A stretch of DNA of 64,000 nucleotides from Roseofilum capinflatum BLCC-M114 (GCF_030068505.1 NZ_JAQOSO010000120.1:1-64000), one strand, 5' to 3'; numbered from the stretch's first letter, positions 20,747 to 28,925 are shown. Translations and numbers: made by a program. The notes: a model not told the origin generated them from the letters alone.

Positions 20747-21355
20747 ATGGCTCAACTTTCGGTCGAATTTAAACGTTATTTTTGGCAAGAAAACCGCTCT
20801 TCTGAGGTGACTTTAGCAGAAATGCTGGAACTGGCAGGAGAGCGGGTTTTTGGTTTTTTGTTTGTGTTGTTGTCTTTGCCATCTGCCTTACCCATCCCTG
20901 CACCGGGGTATTCGATTCCGTTTGGGATTGTGATGTTTTTACTGGCAATACAGCTTATTTGGGGCGCGAAGCAGCCTTGGTTTCCGAAACGAGTTTTGCA
21001 TGGAAAAATGCCGCTCAACAAGGTTCAAGGGGTTCTAGATGCGGGGATTCCCTGGCTTCAGAAGATTGAGGGGTTAACTAAACCTCGCCTGAGTGCGGTG
21101 TGTACGAGTTTACCGGGTCGAGTGGTGTTGGGAGTGGCGATCGCCCTGATGTCGATGTCGATGATGATTCCGATTCCCGGAACGAATACTTTACCGGCGA
21201 TCGCCATTTTTGTCATCGGCTTTGGCTTATCTGAGGATGACGGCTTTATCAGTTTAGCCGGACTCGGACTGTCTCTAGCCGGAGCAACGGTTTCCGTGGG
21301 GATTATTTTCTTTGGCGTGAGTATTTTAAGTTGGCTGAAAGATCTGGTTTTTTAG
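20747..21355 (+). CDS. ExoD family exopolysaccharide synthesis membrane protein
   Basis: The 202-aa protein belongs to the ExoD family (PF06055), membrane proteins linked to exopolysaccharide production in rhizobia, with the mechanism unknown. It has the family's two conserved proline-rich loops: LPSALPIPAPGYSIPFG and MIPIPGTNTLPA, plus about four hydrophobic helices. It is 70 bases behind ahcY. The last codons and stop lie in a 26-bp sequence repeated about 940 bases downstream (see separate entry). Confidence 0.85.
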   Translation: MAQLSVEFKRYFWQENRSSEVTLAEMLELAGERVFGFLFVLLSLPSALPIPAPGYSIPFGIVMFLLAIQLIWGAKQPWFPKRVLHGKMPLNKVQGVLDAGIPWLQKIEGLTKPRLSAVCTSLPGRVVLGVAIALMSMSMMIPIPGTNTLPAIAIFVIGFGLSEDDGFISLAGLGLSLAGATVSVGIIFFGVSILSWLKDLVF

Positions 21356-21367
21356 GAAAATGGCGAT
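21342..21367. repeat. Left copy of a 26-bp direct repeat bracketing the Phd/PIN region
   Basis: The 26 bases at 21342-21367 match 22286-22311 at 24 positions (common core TTTTTTAGGAAA, then TGGCGAT). This copy covers the last codons and the stop of the exoD gene. The two copies are direct repeats 944 bases apart and enclose the toxin-antitoxin pair and the Uma2 fragment. Confidence 0.6.
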
Positions 21368-21449
21368 CGCACTGTGGCATCCATTGAAAATGAGATATAA
21401 TCGATCTTCATCTATGCTACCATCAGGGTGACTTTAACTAAAAAATGCT

Positions 21450-21695
21450 ATGATTACCCTCAATATAAATGATATTCAACAAAATTTATCAGAATTTATC
21501 AAGTTAATTGAAGAAGGGAACCAGTTAATCATAACTCAAGCCGATCGCCCAATTGCTGAAATCAAACCAATATCAACCAATCCATCTCAAAAAGAGCCTC
21601 GTCCTATTGGTTTGTGCGAAGGTGAATTTGTTGTACCCGATGATTTCAACGATCCCCTTCCTGACGAGATTGTTGACTTATTTTACAATACATGA
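21450..21695 (+). CDS. Phd/YefM-type antitoxin
   Basis: This 81-aa protein is a likely type II antitoxin of the Phd/YefM family. The N-terminal part (residues 1-50) has the DNA-binding pattern with GNQLIITQADRPIAEIKP, and the C-terminal 30 residues are the acidic segment expected to wrap the toxin. Its stop overlaps the ATG of the PIN toxin (ATGA at 21692-21695), the classic coupled antitoxin-toxin layout. The antitoxin is expected to autorepress the pair; an operator was not identified. Confidence 0.85.
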   Translation: MITLNINDIQQNLSEFIKLIEEGNQLIITQADRPIAEIKPISTNPSQKEPRPIGLCEGEFVVPDDFNDPLPDEIVDLFYNT

Positions 21696-22078
21696 AAATT
21701 CTCTTAGACACTCATATATTTCTGTGGTTGATTACGAATAACCGCCGACTAGATGAGAGATTTCGTAACGGAATTAGCAATCCAGATAACCAAGTTTACC
21801 TCAGCGTCGTTTCCGTATGGGAAGCAATGGTTAAATATCAACTCGGAAAATTGCCTCTACCAGAATCGCCGGAGATTTACCTTCCTAAACAACGCGAACA
21901 ACACCAGATTGCCAGTTTATCAATTCGCGAAACAACGGTAGCTCAATTAGCGAAGTTACCTCCTTTACACAAAGACCCATTCGATCGCCTTTTACTTTGT
22001 CAATCATTAGAACGCGATCTGAGGATTATGACCGAAGATACAGCCATCATTTCTTATCCCCTGGCTAATATTTTTTAG
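21692..22078 (+). CDS. PIN-domain toxin (VapC-like ribonuclease)
   Basis: The 128-aa protein is a PIN-domain RNase toxin. Conserved acidic residues are visible at LLDTHIFLW (Asp5), VSVWEAMVK (Glu about 46) and KDPFDRLLLCQS (Asp about 92 and 95), matching the metal-binding set of VapC toxins. It is translated from an ATG overlapping the antitoxin stop. The sequence is intact. Confidence 0.88.
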   Translation: MKILLDTHIFLWLITNNRRLDERFRNGISNPDNQVYLSVVSVWEAMVKYQLGKLPLPESPEIYLPKQREQHQIASLSIRETTVAQLAKLPPLHKDPFDRLLLCQSLERDLRIMTEDTAIISYPLANIF

Positions 22079-22122
22079 CGAAAACGAAACTATAGCATAA
22101 TATTATTGCCTTGTTGAATAGA

Positions 22123-22308
22123 CTAAGTTCGCGATCGCAGCGCATCTTCAAATTCTCGCATTGCCACACTCGAACCCATTTCCCAGCCGCGCTCAATATA
22201 CACCGGAATCAGAGCGTTCAGATCGCGATCGCGAAACCAGCGACTGTTTGACACTTCTTGATAACCGTCCGGACTAAAGTGATAAATCTGATTTTTTAGG
22301 AAACTGGC
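22123..22308 (-). pseudogene. C-terminal remnant of a Uma2-family (DUF820) endonuclease gene
   Basis: Reading the minus strand, about 60 codons remain open to a TAG at 22123-22125. The peptide includes YHFSPDGYQEVSNSRWF and then IPVYIERGWEMGSSVAMREF, the pattern at the end of Uma2/DUF820 proteins, which are expanded in cyanobacteria. No start codon or N-terminal nuclease part is present, and a stop lies just upstream, so this is a fragment. It ends inside the right copy of the 26-bp direct repeat. Confidence 0.6.
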
Positions 22309-22311
22309 GAT
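22286..22311. repeat. Right copy of the 26-bp direct repeat
   Basis: This is the partner of 21342-21367 (24 of 26 bases identical, same orientation). It overlaps the broken end of the Uma2 remnant. The arrangement could have formed by insertion of the toxin-antitoxin segment with a duplicated site, or by partial duplication of the exoD end. Confidence 0.55.
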
Positions 22312-22408
22312 TTATATGGTAATTCTAAATGATCCAAAATCAGGAACCTAAGAGCGATCGCCTCTCGTCATTACTGAGTTAAGTTGTTATTCAAATACGC
22401 TTCAAATT

Positions 22409-23122
22409 ATGAAACCTTATCTGAGCTTACTTCTAAGTTTTACAGCCCTGGCCGTGACCTCTCCGAGTCTGGCCCAAACCTGGCCCCATAATTTTCCTGT
22501 GGATACTCGGCCAGCTCCCTCGGAACCCTCTTCTACTGCTCCTACTGAAGGTATTCCAGTAGAAACTAAACCCCGGTTTACCTGCGAAACCCAGCAGGGA
22601 CAGCCGACGGTAATGTATCACCCCAGTAGCCAACCCAGTCAAGCCTATGCTTGGGCAACTCCCATCGAACTCGGAGGAGGATGGACACCGGAGCGTCGCT
22701 GTGCAGAAATTAGCAGACGACTGGAATTTTATCGGGCCGATGGCCTGCTGGAATTGCAAACCGGTTTTGAAAATGGTTATGATACGGTTTGTGTAACCAC
22801 CCGTGCAGACTCTCGTTGTCGCATTGTGCTGACGGTTCCTCCCGGACGCGATCCAGGGTTAATTCGCGATCGCGTGTTTCAGAATTTGGCGATCGCCGAC
22901 AGCGGCCAAAGCACCCTCCCCGTTACCACCTTTACCGAAGGACGCAACACCCGCAACTGGTTAGATCTACTCGGCCAAGTCACCAACCGCGATCTATCGG
23001 GACTGAACCGCATTCCCAACCCCCAACCCCCAACTCCCCAACCGCGCACCTTATCCAACGGCATCGATCTCCGGCCCTTTCTCGATCCGGCTGATGGGGG
23101 TACTGGGCAACATCTGCGTTAA
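22409..23122 (+). CDS. COP23-domain secreted protein
   Basis: The 237-aa protein matches the circadian oscillating protein 23 family (COP23), first described in cyanobacteria. Residues 1-23 form a signal peptide ending in SLAQ. The core domain (about 55-165) shows RFTCETQQGQPTVMYHP, then CAEISRRLEFYRADGLL, and four conserved cysteines likely forming disulfides. The C-terminus is proline-rich. Ten bases separate it from the following recombinase-like gene. The biochemical role of COP23 is unknown. Confidence 0.82.
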   Translation: MKPYLSLLLSFTALAVTSPSLAQTWPHNFPVDTRPAPSEPSSTAPTEGIPVETKPRFTCETQQGQPTVMYHPSSQPSQAYAWATPIELGGGWTPERRCAEISRRLEFYRADGLLELQTGFENGYDTVCVTTRADSRCRIVLTVPPGRDPGLIRDRVFQNLAIADSGQSTLPVTTFTEGRNTRNWLDLLGQVTNRDLSGLNRIPNPQPPTPQPRTLSNGIDLRPFLDPADGGTGQHLR

Positions 23123-23131
23123 AATTCCCCT

Positions 23132-24451
23132 ATGAAAATCTTCGCCTATGTTTGGTGTGACCCCATCCTCGAATCTCCCCCCGATCCAACCATTTGGGGG
23201 TGGGAAGTCGATCGCATCTACCAAGATTTAGGGGACAGAGCGCAACTCAACACCCTCTTTCAAGACCTGGAAAAGGAGGAAGAAACCGAGGAGCTTTATC
23301 TCCTGATTCGGCGACTTGAAGAACTCGGTGATACCCTAGAAACCATGGCCCATGCGCTTTTGCGCTTAGAGTCGCGGAACGTCAAAGTGATTGCACTCCA
23401 GGGAGAAGAGCAGGGTATAGGGGAAGATAGAGGCGATCGCGCCCAAATTCTGCAACTCTTTAATCATCTTCAAACCTATTATCGCAGCCTCCGCATCCGC
23501 CAAGGCCATGCTCAAAACCGTCTGCAAGCCAAACCCCCACCCGGAAAAGCCCCCTACGGCTATAAACGCAGCAAAAATAGCTATATCCTAGACCGCAGTT
23601 ACGCCCCCGTTGTTAAAGACTTTTTTGACCATTTTCTCCTCTATGGTTCAGTACGTGCCGCCGTTCGTTACCTCAATCAAAAATATCGCAAAAAAATCTC
23701 CGTCTCCACCGGAAAACGATGGCTCACTAATCCCGTTTATCGCGGAGATACTGCCTTTAAAAACGGCGAAATTCTCGCCAATACCCATCCCCCCATTCTC
23801 TCACGAGAAGAAGCCGCCCAAATCGATCGCCTCCTGCGTCGCAATCGTCGCCTCCCCCCCCGCTCTGCCAGCGCTCCGCGATCGCTCGCAGGCTTAGTTT
23901 CCTGTCAAAATTGCCAATCCGGGATGAAAATCACCCGCGTCACCCGTCATCGTCAACCCGGTGAATACCTGTATCTACGCCCCATCCACTGTTCCCGCAC
24001 CCCTAAATGTAAAAGCTTGCGCTACCAACAAGTTTTAGACGCAACTATCACCAAAATCTGCCAAGATTTACAGCAAGCCATATCTGGACTCACCCTACCG
24101 GATCTCGATGAAATTAAATCACAACTTCAGCAAAAAATCAAGCAAAATCAACAGATCTTAAACCAACTTCCTGACCTGAAAGAAAGGCAAATTCTAGATC
24201 CACAAACGGCAGATCTTCGTGCTTACAAACTCCGCACAGAACTCTCTCAACTCCAAGCCCGTTTAGCTGAACTGCCTCCAGTTAATTTAGCCTCAGTCGC
24301 CCAAGCTGTTTCTATTCCCCAATTTTGGCTCGATCTCTCGGAATCAGAACGGCGATTTTACTTGCGCGAATTTATCCAGCAAATTCAAATTATCCGCTCT
24401 TTTGAAACTTCTCCCCCCAATTGGTCACTAAAATTAGTCTTTATCTTCTAA
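23132..24451 (+). CDS. Recombinase-family protein with degenerate serine-recombinase catalytic domain
   Basis: This 439-aa protein has the layout of a large serine recombinase (XisF-like): a short resolvase-fold N-terminus (1-95), the recombinase domain (PPPGKAPYGYKR at about 135, then a helix-turn-helix with SVRAAVRYLNQKY and WLTNPVYRG), a zinc ribbon (LVSCQNCQSGMK, then HCSRTPKC) and a C-terminal coiled coil. The catalytic residues of resolvases look replaced: the YARVS motif reads YVWCD and the LDRLGR motif reads LEELGD, so the nucleophilic Ser and key Arg residues are missing. It may be a DNA-binding protein that no longer recombines. No attachment sites were recognised. Confidence 0.8.
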   Translation: MKIFAYVWCDPILESPPDPTIWGWEVDRIYQDLGDRAQLNTLFQDLEKEEETEELYLLIRRLEELGDTLETMAHALLRLESRNVKVIALQGEEQGIGEDRGDRAQILQLFNHLQTYYRSLRIRQGHAQNRLQAKPPPGKAPYGYKRSKNSYILDRSYAPVVKDFFDHFLLYGSVRAAVRYLNQKYRKKISVSTGKRWLTNPVYRGDTAFKNGEILANTHPPILSREEAAQIDRLLRRNRRLPPRSASAPRSLAGLVSCQNCQSGMKITRVTRHRQPGEYLYLRPIHCSRTPKCKSLRYQQVLDATITKICQDLQQAISGLTLPDLDEIKSQLQQKIKQNQQILNQLPDLKERQILDPQTADLRAYKLRTELSQLQARLAELPPVNLASVAQAVSIPQFWLDLSESERRFYLREFIQQIQIIRSFETSPPNWSLKLVFIF

Positions 24452-24546
24452 TTTCTTTCTCTCCTCATTACAGCAGTTTTCGCTGCTATGGGGGACATTT
24501 GAATCGCCCTCAATCTGCCCTTACACAACACTCAGAGGGACTTTCT

Positions 24547-24583
24547 TACTCATTACTCATTACTCCTTACTCCTTACTCCTCC
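24547..24583. repeat. Heptameric short tandem repeat (ACTCATT/ACTCCTT)
   Basis: About five 7-base units run in tandem (two ACTCATT, then three ACTCCTT-like) just behind the recombinase-like gene and into the end of the permease gene. Such heptameric repeats (STRRs) are typical of filamentous cyanobacteria. The permease coding region (from 24560) overlaps the array, so its last residues are partly repeat-encoded. Confidence 0.7.
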
Positions 24584-25432
24584 TAACTTCAAATTTACAA
24601 TCGACAAGCCCATAATCACTAAAAAGAGAACTAAACCAATCGTGCAAGCATAACTAATTTCTAACTTCTGAAACGCCTGTTCATAAACATAATAAACCAA
24701 AGTCTTAGAGCTATTTCTCGGCCCTCCTTGGGTCATAATATACACCTCTTCAAACACTTTGGTGGCGGAAATTGCAGAAATAACGGCCACTAAAAATAAA
24801 TAAGGTTTCATCAAGGGTAGGGTAATATCCCAATGCTTAATGATGCCATCTGAACCATCAATTGCTGCTGCTTCGTAGAGTTCCTGGGGAATACCTTGTA
24901 GTCCAGCTAAATAGATAACCATGTAATAGCCCAGCCCTTTCCATATGGTAACCACCATAACGCTATAAATCGCCCATTGGGGACTGGTTAACCAGGGAAT
25001 AGTAGGCAGATGCAAATAGGTTAACGTTTGGTTGAATAAGCCATTTTCAGCATAGAGCCATCGCCAGGCAATTCCGGCAACGACCATGGAAATAATGACA
25101 GGGGTATAGAAAGCGGCTCTAAAACCACTGATCCCTTTAATTTTTCGATTGACTAAAATGGCTAATCCTAGGGGAAGAATGACCAGTAAAGGGACAACAC
25201 AGAGGAGATAAAGCAGGGTATTACTGAGGGTTTGCCAAAACAGGCGATCGCTCCCTAGTCGCTGGAAGTTTTTTAACCCGATCCATTGGGTTTGCTGGCC
25301 GATCAAATCATAGTTAAATAAACTGAGATAAATGGCTTGCAAAGCGGGCCAAAACACAGTTAAACTTAAAATGGATAGGGCAGGAAGCAAAAATAAATAG
25401 GGAGTTAAAACCCTCCAGCGCGTTGCATTCAT
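24560..25432 (-). CDS. Sugar ABC transporter permease (UgpA/LacF-like)
   Basis: This 290-aa protein has six predicted membrane helices and the binding-protein-dependent permease EAA loop EAAAIDGSDGIIKHWDITLP (about residues 190-209), which docks on the ATPase. It resembles the first permease of carbohydrate (CUT1) uptake systems. A second permease and a binding protein, normally adjacent, are absent here. The upstream gene (25436-25996) ends 3 bases before the start, so they are likely co-transcribed. The C-terminal codons overlap a heptameric repeat. Confidence 0.9.
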   Translation of the reverse strand: MNATRWRVLTPYLFLLPALSILSLTVFWPALQAIYLSLFNYDLIGQQTQWIGLKNFQRLGSDRLFWQTLSNTLLYLLCVVPLLVILPLGLAILVNRKIKGISGFRAAFYTPVIISMVVAGIAWRWLYAENGLFNQTLTYLHLPTIPWLTSPQWAIYSVMVVTIWKGLGYYMVIYLAGLQGIPQELYEAAAIDGSDGIIKHWDITLPLMKPYLFLVAVISAISATKVFEEVYIMTQGGPRNSSKTLVYYVYEQAFQKLEISYACTIGLVLFLVIMGLSIVNLKLGGVRSKE

Positions 25433-25435
25433 CTG

Positions 25436-25996
25436 TTATACCTCTGGCCAGAGTCGCTCTAGTTGCTGTTTCCAAGCGGCTAAAACTTGCTCCCGTTGTT
25501 GGGCATTTTGCGATAATTCTCCCATCATCCCTTCTTCATAAAATCGATGCAGGGTTTGTAAAGTCCCTTCTAGGGTTTGTCCTTGGGCTTTGGAGACTTC
25601 CACAATCATCCGTAACTGCCGATCTAATTGGGCCTTAAAATAAGGGGTTAAACCTTCTTCTTGCAAGCGAGTTAACCGCCCGATCGCCTCTGCAAAAGGT
25701 TCTGGTTTTAAGCTCTCTAATGGGTGGCGATAAACGACCCATATCACCCCTTGATGGATAGCATAGCGAGTTTCTTGGGTGAACTCAAAATTGGACTCTA
25801 ATAGGTCTTGAAAAAAGGGTTTTGCTTCTTCAACTGGAGCCATCGGTGCTAACCCCATGACCCAGGATTCATCGTCGGAGAGCAGTATCAATAATCGTAA
25901 ATTTTCCCGATCGATTTTCCAGGAGCCTGGACTGACTTCAGAGATCTGGTCAGCAAATAGTTCATCTAACACATGATTAATATCTTCAGGAGTCAT
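25436..25996 (-). CDS. Conserved hypothetical protein, 186 aa
   Basis: The protein has an N-terminal alpha/beta region (about 1-95; SPGSWKIDRENLRLLILLSDDESWVMG split across strands) and a helical C-terminus with charged repeats. It has no signal peptide or membrane helix. It precedes the sugar permease by 3 bases and is divergent, 29 bases away, from the metal-sensing regulator gene. The N-terminal half vaguely recalls small chaperone folds, but this is not evidence of function. Confidence 0.65.
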   Translation of the reverse strand: MTPEDINHVLDELFADQISEVSPGSWKIDRENLRLLILLSDDESWVMGLAPMAPVEEAKPFFQDLLESNFEFTQETRYAIHQGVIWVVYRHPLESLKPEPFAEAIGRLTRLQEEGLTPYFKAQLDRQLRMIVEVSKAQGQTLEGTLQTLHRFYEEGMMGELSQNAQQREQVLAAWKQQLERLWPEV

Positions 25997-26025
25997 AACC
26001 CTAAATTTGTTCTACAATTAACATA

Positions 26026-26457
26026 ATGCTCAAAGTAATCACGGCTGGCAATATTGACCTTCATCTAATGACCCACTCTCCATCTCCTAATCCTCCTGAA
26101 TCTTTACCCCATCATCACCATCCCCATGAACCCCATACCTTACACCCCCACGTTCATAGTGAAGAGTCCCTACGGCAAATTGTCAATCAGCTCTCGCGGA
26201 TTGAGGGCCATGTGAGGGGAATTAAGGGTATGGTACAACAAAGTACCCCCTGTCCTGATGTGTTGATCCAATTGGCAGCAGTCCGGGGGGCGATCGATCG
26301 CGTTTCTCGAATTATTTTAGATGAACATTTAACCGAATGTATTGGTCGAGCGGCTCGTGAGGGGAATATTGAGGAAGAGCTGGATCAACTCAAGGCGGCT
26401 CTCGATCGCTTTTTGCCCTTGGCTAAGAAGAAGCCGAAGCCCAAGAAAGGGAGTTAA
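26026..26457 (+). CDS. CsoR/RcnR-type metal-sensing repressor (InrS-like)
   Basis: The protein belongs to the CsoR/RcnR (DUF156) all-helical repressors. After a His/Pro-rich N-terminus (residues about 29-45), the core has RIEGHVRGIKGMV, then TPCPDVLIQLAAVRGAIDRV and LDEHLTECIGRA. The Cys, His and Cys of these motifs match the nickel-binding set of cyanobacterial InrS. Such repressors leave DNA on binding metal and free an exporter gene. No exporter is adjacent. A second ATG at 26068 is possible; the basic KKKPKPKKG tail is unusual. Confidence 0.82.
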   Translation: MLKVITAGNIDLHLMTHSPSPNPPESLPHHHHPHEPHTLHPHVHSEESLRQIVNQLSRIEGHVRGIKGMVQQSTPCPDVLIQLAAVRGAIDRVSRIILDEHLTECIGRAAREGNIEEELDQLKAALDRFLPLAKKKPKPKKGS

Positions 26458-26560
26458 TTAAACAGAATCATCGTAGGGTGGGCAGGAGGATCAGCTATTA
26501 TTTCGAGAACTCTAAGCCCTGCTCACCTTACCCATTTTTTGGCAAATAAAGAGCTAAAAG

Positions 26561-27013
26561 CTATGGGTGAATAGCTTTTAGCTGAAGATGAGAGACTAGG
26601 GCTTGTAACCCTAAACGATAGCTTTCTGGGCCGAAACCGCTAATTTGACCAACAACCACCGGTGCTAAATAGGAGTGGTGGCGGAAGGGTTCGCGACGAT
26701 AAATGTTGCTGAGGTGAACCTCGACGGTAGGAATAGAAACGGCGGCGATCGCATCTCTGAGGGCTACACTGGTATGAGTATAGGCTCCGGCATTAATGAT
26801 AATGCCTTGATAGCGATCGACCGCCTGGTGTATGGTATCGATCAATTCTCCCTCATGATTGGATTGAAAGGGGGTTACCTCCGCTTGAAGGATTTTGCCA
26901 TCCTCTTTCAATTGTTGGTTAATCTGGGCTAGAGTCGTCGAACCATAGATTCCTGGTTCTCGCAGCCCCAACAGATTGAGATTAGGGCCGTGCAATACCA
27001 AAACGTTCAACAA
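26561..27013 (-). CDS. aroQ: 3-dehydroquinate dehydratase, type II (AroQ)
   Basis: AroQ dehydrates 3-dehydroquinate to 3-dehydroshikimate in the shikimate pathway. The 150-aa length is right for type II enzymes. Seen: [17 protein letters not shown] at the start (catalytic Arg and Tyr), [41 protein letters not shown]. The start is a TTG at 27013 (or the adjacent TTG), as no ATG lies in frame upstream. It follows the 45-aa gene by about 30 bases. Confidence 0.95.
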   Translation of the reverse strand: MLNVLVLHGPNLNLLGLREPGIYGSTTLAQINQQLKEDGKILQAEVTPFQSNHEGELIDTIHQAVDRYQGIIINAGAYTHTSVALRDAIAAVSIPTVEVHLSNIYRREPFRHHSYLAPVVVGQISGFGPESYRLGLQALVSHLQLKAIHP

Positions 27014-27042
27014 GTTTTCAGATCCTCAGTTGATAGAACACT

Positions 27043-27180
27043 TTAGCGTCTCTTTTCGCGGTCATTGACGGGAATGGGAATCGGCTCAGGTTCAGGCTGG
27101 ACATCTGGCCCTAAGAGGGCTTCAATCAGTTTACGAGCCAATTCTTTGATCTTTTCCCAGATTTCGTCGATATAGTCCAT
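27043..27180 (-). CDS. Small protein, 45 aa, upstream of aroQ
   Basis: An ATG at 27180 opens a 45-codon frame ending TAA at 27043. The peptide starts MDYIDEIWEKIKELARKL, an amphipathic helix, and ends in an acidic-proline stretch (PDVQPEPEPIPIPV) and a basic tail (REKRR). A strong AGGAG site lies about 12 bases upstream. It sits between cinA and aroQ on the same strand, 29 bases before the aroQ start, so it is probably in the same transcript. I do not recognise a family. Confidence 0.55.
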   Translation of the reverse strand: MDYIDEIWEKIKELARKLIEALLGPDVQPEPEPIPIPVNDREKRR

Positions 27181-27317
27181 TCAGTATGAAGCTCCTTTCG
27201 CTGAACTTTGACCCAGTATATTGACACTGGGTTAGTCAATCAAAGGCTTAATCCTTTCTTCGATCATAACGAATGATCGCAGATGAGCAACCTTTGTAGC
27301 TCTGAGTTTTCAAAAGT

Positions 27318-28571
27318 TTAAGATTTCAGCAAGTGTTGGCGGAGATGATCCAAAGCCCAGGATTGACTGAAATCGCGTAGGATGGAGCGATCTAAGATAC
27401 TGGCTAACTGTTGGCGATAACTTTTCACTTCCCCGTTGGGTGAGGCTAATCCGATGTAAACTAAGCCGACGGGCTTTTCGGGTGTGCCACCACCGGGGCC
27501 GGCAATGCCGGTGATACTGAGGGCCCAATCGGTGTTTAATTTCTGTTGAATACCCTGTGCCATTTGTTCGGCGACGCGATCGCTCACTGCTCCATAGGCT
27601 TCTAAATCGTCTGGATTCACCCCTAACAGGCTCTCCTTGACCTGATTCTCATAGGCAATGACTCCCCCCCTAAAATAGGCAGAACTGCCCGGCACGGCGG
27701 TAATAGCCGCCCCTAAACCGCCTCCGGTGCAAGATTCGGCGACGGCTAAGGTTTGTCCCGCCTCTAGCAATAGTTTGCCCACTACATCGGCTAAGGTTTG
27801 GTCATTGACTCCGAAGCAGTATTCTCCAACCATGGCTCGAATATGTTCTTCTACGGGATTAATCAGGGCTTGGGCTTCGGGTTCAGACCTGACACGGGTG
27901 GAAATTCGCAACTTCACCAACCCTTTACCCGCATAAGGGGCGACTGTAGGGTTTTTATAGTCAAAGACTTCGGGGATTTTTTCCACTAGGGCAGATTCCC
28001 CAATGCCCCAAAACTTGAGGGTGCGGCTATAAATCATGGTTTCGCCCCATCCCTGCTGTTTGAGGTAGGGAACGGCTGTTTCTTTCCACATGCGATGCAT
28101 TTCGCTGGGAACTCCAGGAAAGGTCATGAGGGTTAAATGGGGGCGCGGATGCCAGATAATGCCCGGAGCGGTTCCACTGGGGTTGGGTAAAATCATGGCT
28201 CCTTCTGGGCTGAGGGCTTGTTTGCGGTTGCTGGGGTTCATGGTGCGCCCCCGTTGGGCATATTTGGCTTCAATGTCGGCGATCACTTCCGGGCGCTCAA
28301 TTAAGGGGGTTTCAAAGAAGGAGGCAATGGTTTCACAGGTGAGGTCATCGGGAGTGGGGCCGAGTCCTCCGGTAAAGAGTATGATTTCTGACTTGCGATC
28401 CAGGGCAGTGGCGATCGCCTGTTTCAGACGCTCCACATTATCCCCCACCACGGTTTGATAGTAGTGGGGAATCCCTAACTGGGCCAATTCTTGGGCTAAA
28501 AACTGGGCATTCCGATTAAGAATATCTCCGAGGAGCAACTCTGTGCCCACACAAATAATTTCGGCTGACAT
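27318..28571 (-). CDS. cinA: CinA-like competence/damage-inducible protein (NMN amidohydrolase family)
   Basis: The 417-aa protein has both CinA parts: the N-terminal molybdopterin-binding-like domain (EIICVGTELLLGDILNRNA, then LFTGGLGPTPDDLT) and the C-terminal nicotinamide mononucleotide deamidase domain (VAESCTGGGLGAAIT). Such proteins recycle NMN and ADP-ribose and are linked to competence in some bacteria. I prefer the ATG at 28571; an upstream GTG at 28583 adds four residues. It precedes the 45-aa gene and aroQ. Confidence 0.93.
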   Translation of the reverse strand: MSAEIICVGTELLLGDILNRNAQFLAQELAQLGIPHYYQTVVGDNVERLKQAIATALDRKSEIILFTGGLGPTPDDLTCETIASFFETPLIERPEVIADIEAKYAQRGRTMNPSNRKQALSPEGAMILPNPSGTAPGIIWHPRPHLTLMTFPGVPSEMHRMWKETAVPYLKQQGWGETMIYSRTLKFWGIGESALVEKIPEVFDYKNPTVAPYAGKGLVKLRISTRVRSEPEAQALINPVEEHIRAMVGEYCFGVNDQTLADVVGKLLLEAGQTLAVAESCTGGGLGAAITAVPGSSAYFRGGVIAYENQVKESLLGVNPDDLEAYGAVSDRVAEQMAQGIQQKLNTDWALSITGIAGPGGGTPEKPVGLVYIGLASPNGEVKSYRQQLASILDRSILRDFSQSWALDHLRQHLLKS

Positions 28572-28649
28572 ACACGCACGCACTAGGTTAGATAATGATT
28601 AATTTTATCATTTCAATGAATGAATCGATTACCAAAACAGGAGATCGTG

Positions 28650-28868
28650 ATGTTTAAATGCCATGTTTGCAGTTCAGAACAATATCACTCTGAGCTAATT
28701 AGTGAATTTTTTCAGATTGACGGTAAGTTTTATCTAGTAGAACAAATTCCAGTCAAGGTTTGTTCTCGGTGTGGTGAAGAAAGTTTTAATCGAGAAACAA
28801 CGGAGAGAATTAGAGTGATGCTCCACGGTGAAGCTAAACCGATTAAATCTATTTCAGTTGAAGTATAG
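28650..28868 (+). CDS. YgiT-type (MqsA N-terminal-like) zinc-finger protein
   Basis: The 72-aa protein has the YgiT/MqsA zinc motif: FKCHVCSS at the start and VKVCSRCGEESF in the middle, giving two CxxC pairs. Members are usually antitoxins with a small partner toxin. The ATG at 28650 has a strong AGGAG site 7 bases upstream and is preferred to the ATG at 28620. No partner toxin gene is visible on either side; the next feature downstream is a palindromic repeat. Confidence 0.75.
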   Translation: MFKCHVCSSEQYHSELISEFFQIDGKFYLVEQIPVKVCSRCGEESFNRETTERIRVMLHGEAKPIKSISVEV

Positions 28869-28897
28869 TTGATTCAATTAACAGTGAGACACCAACG

Positions 28898-28925
28898 AGT
28901 AGGGTGGGCAGTGCCCACCTTACAC
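28898..28925. repeat. Palindromic dispersed repeat (GTAGGGTGGGC...GCCCACCTTAC)
   Basis: The core GTAGGGTGGGCAGTGCCCACC forms a near-perfect hairpin. The same palindrome appears near 53802-53826. It lies in the gap between the YgiT-type gene and the MITE-like element at 29028. A wider GAGAC/GTCTC pair flanks it. Confidence 0.6.
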
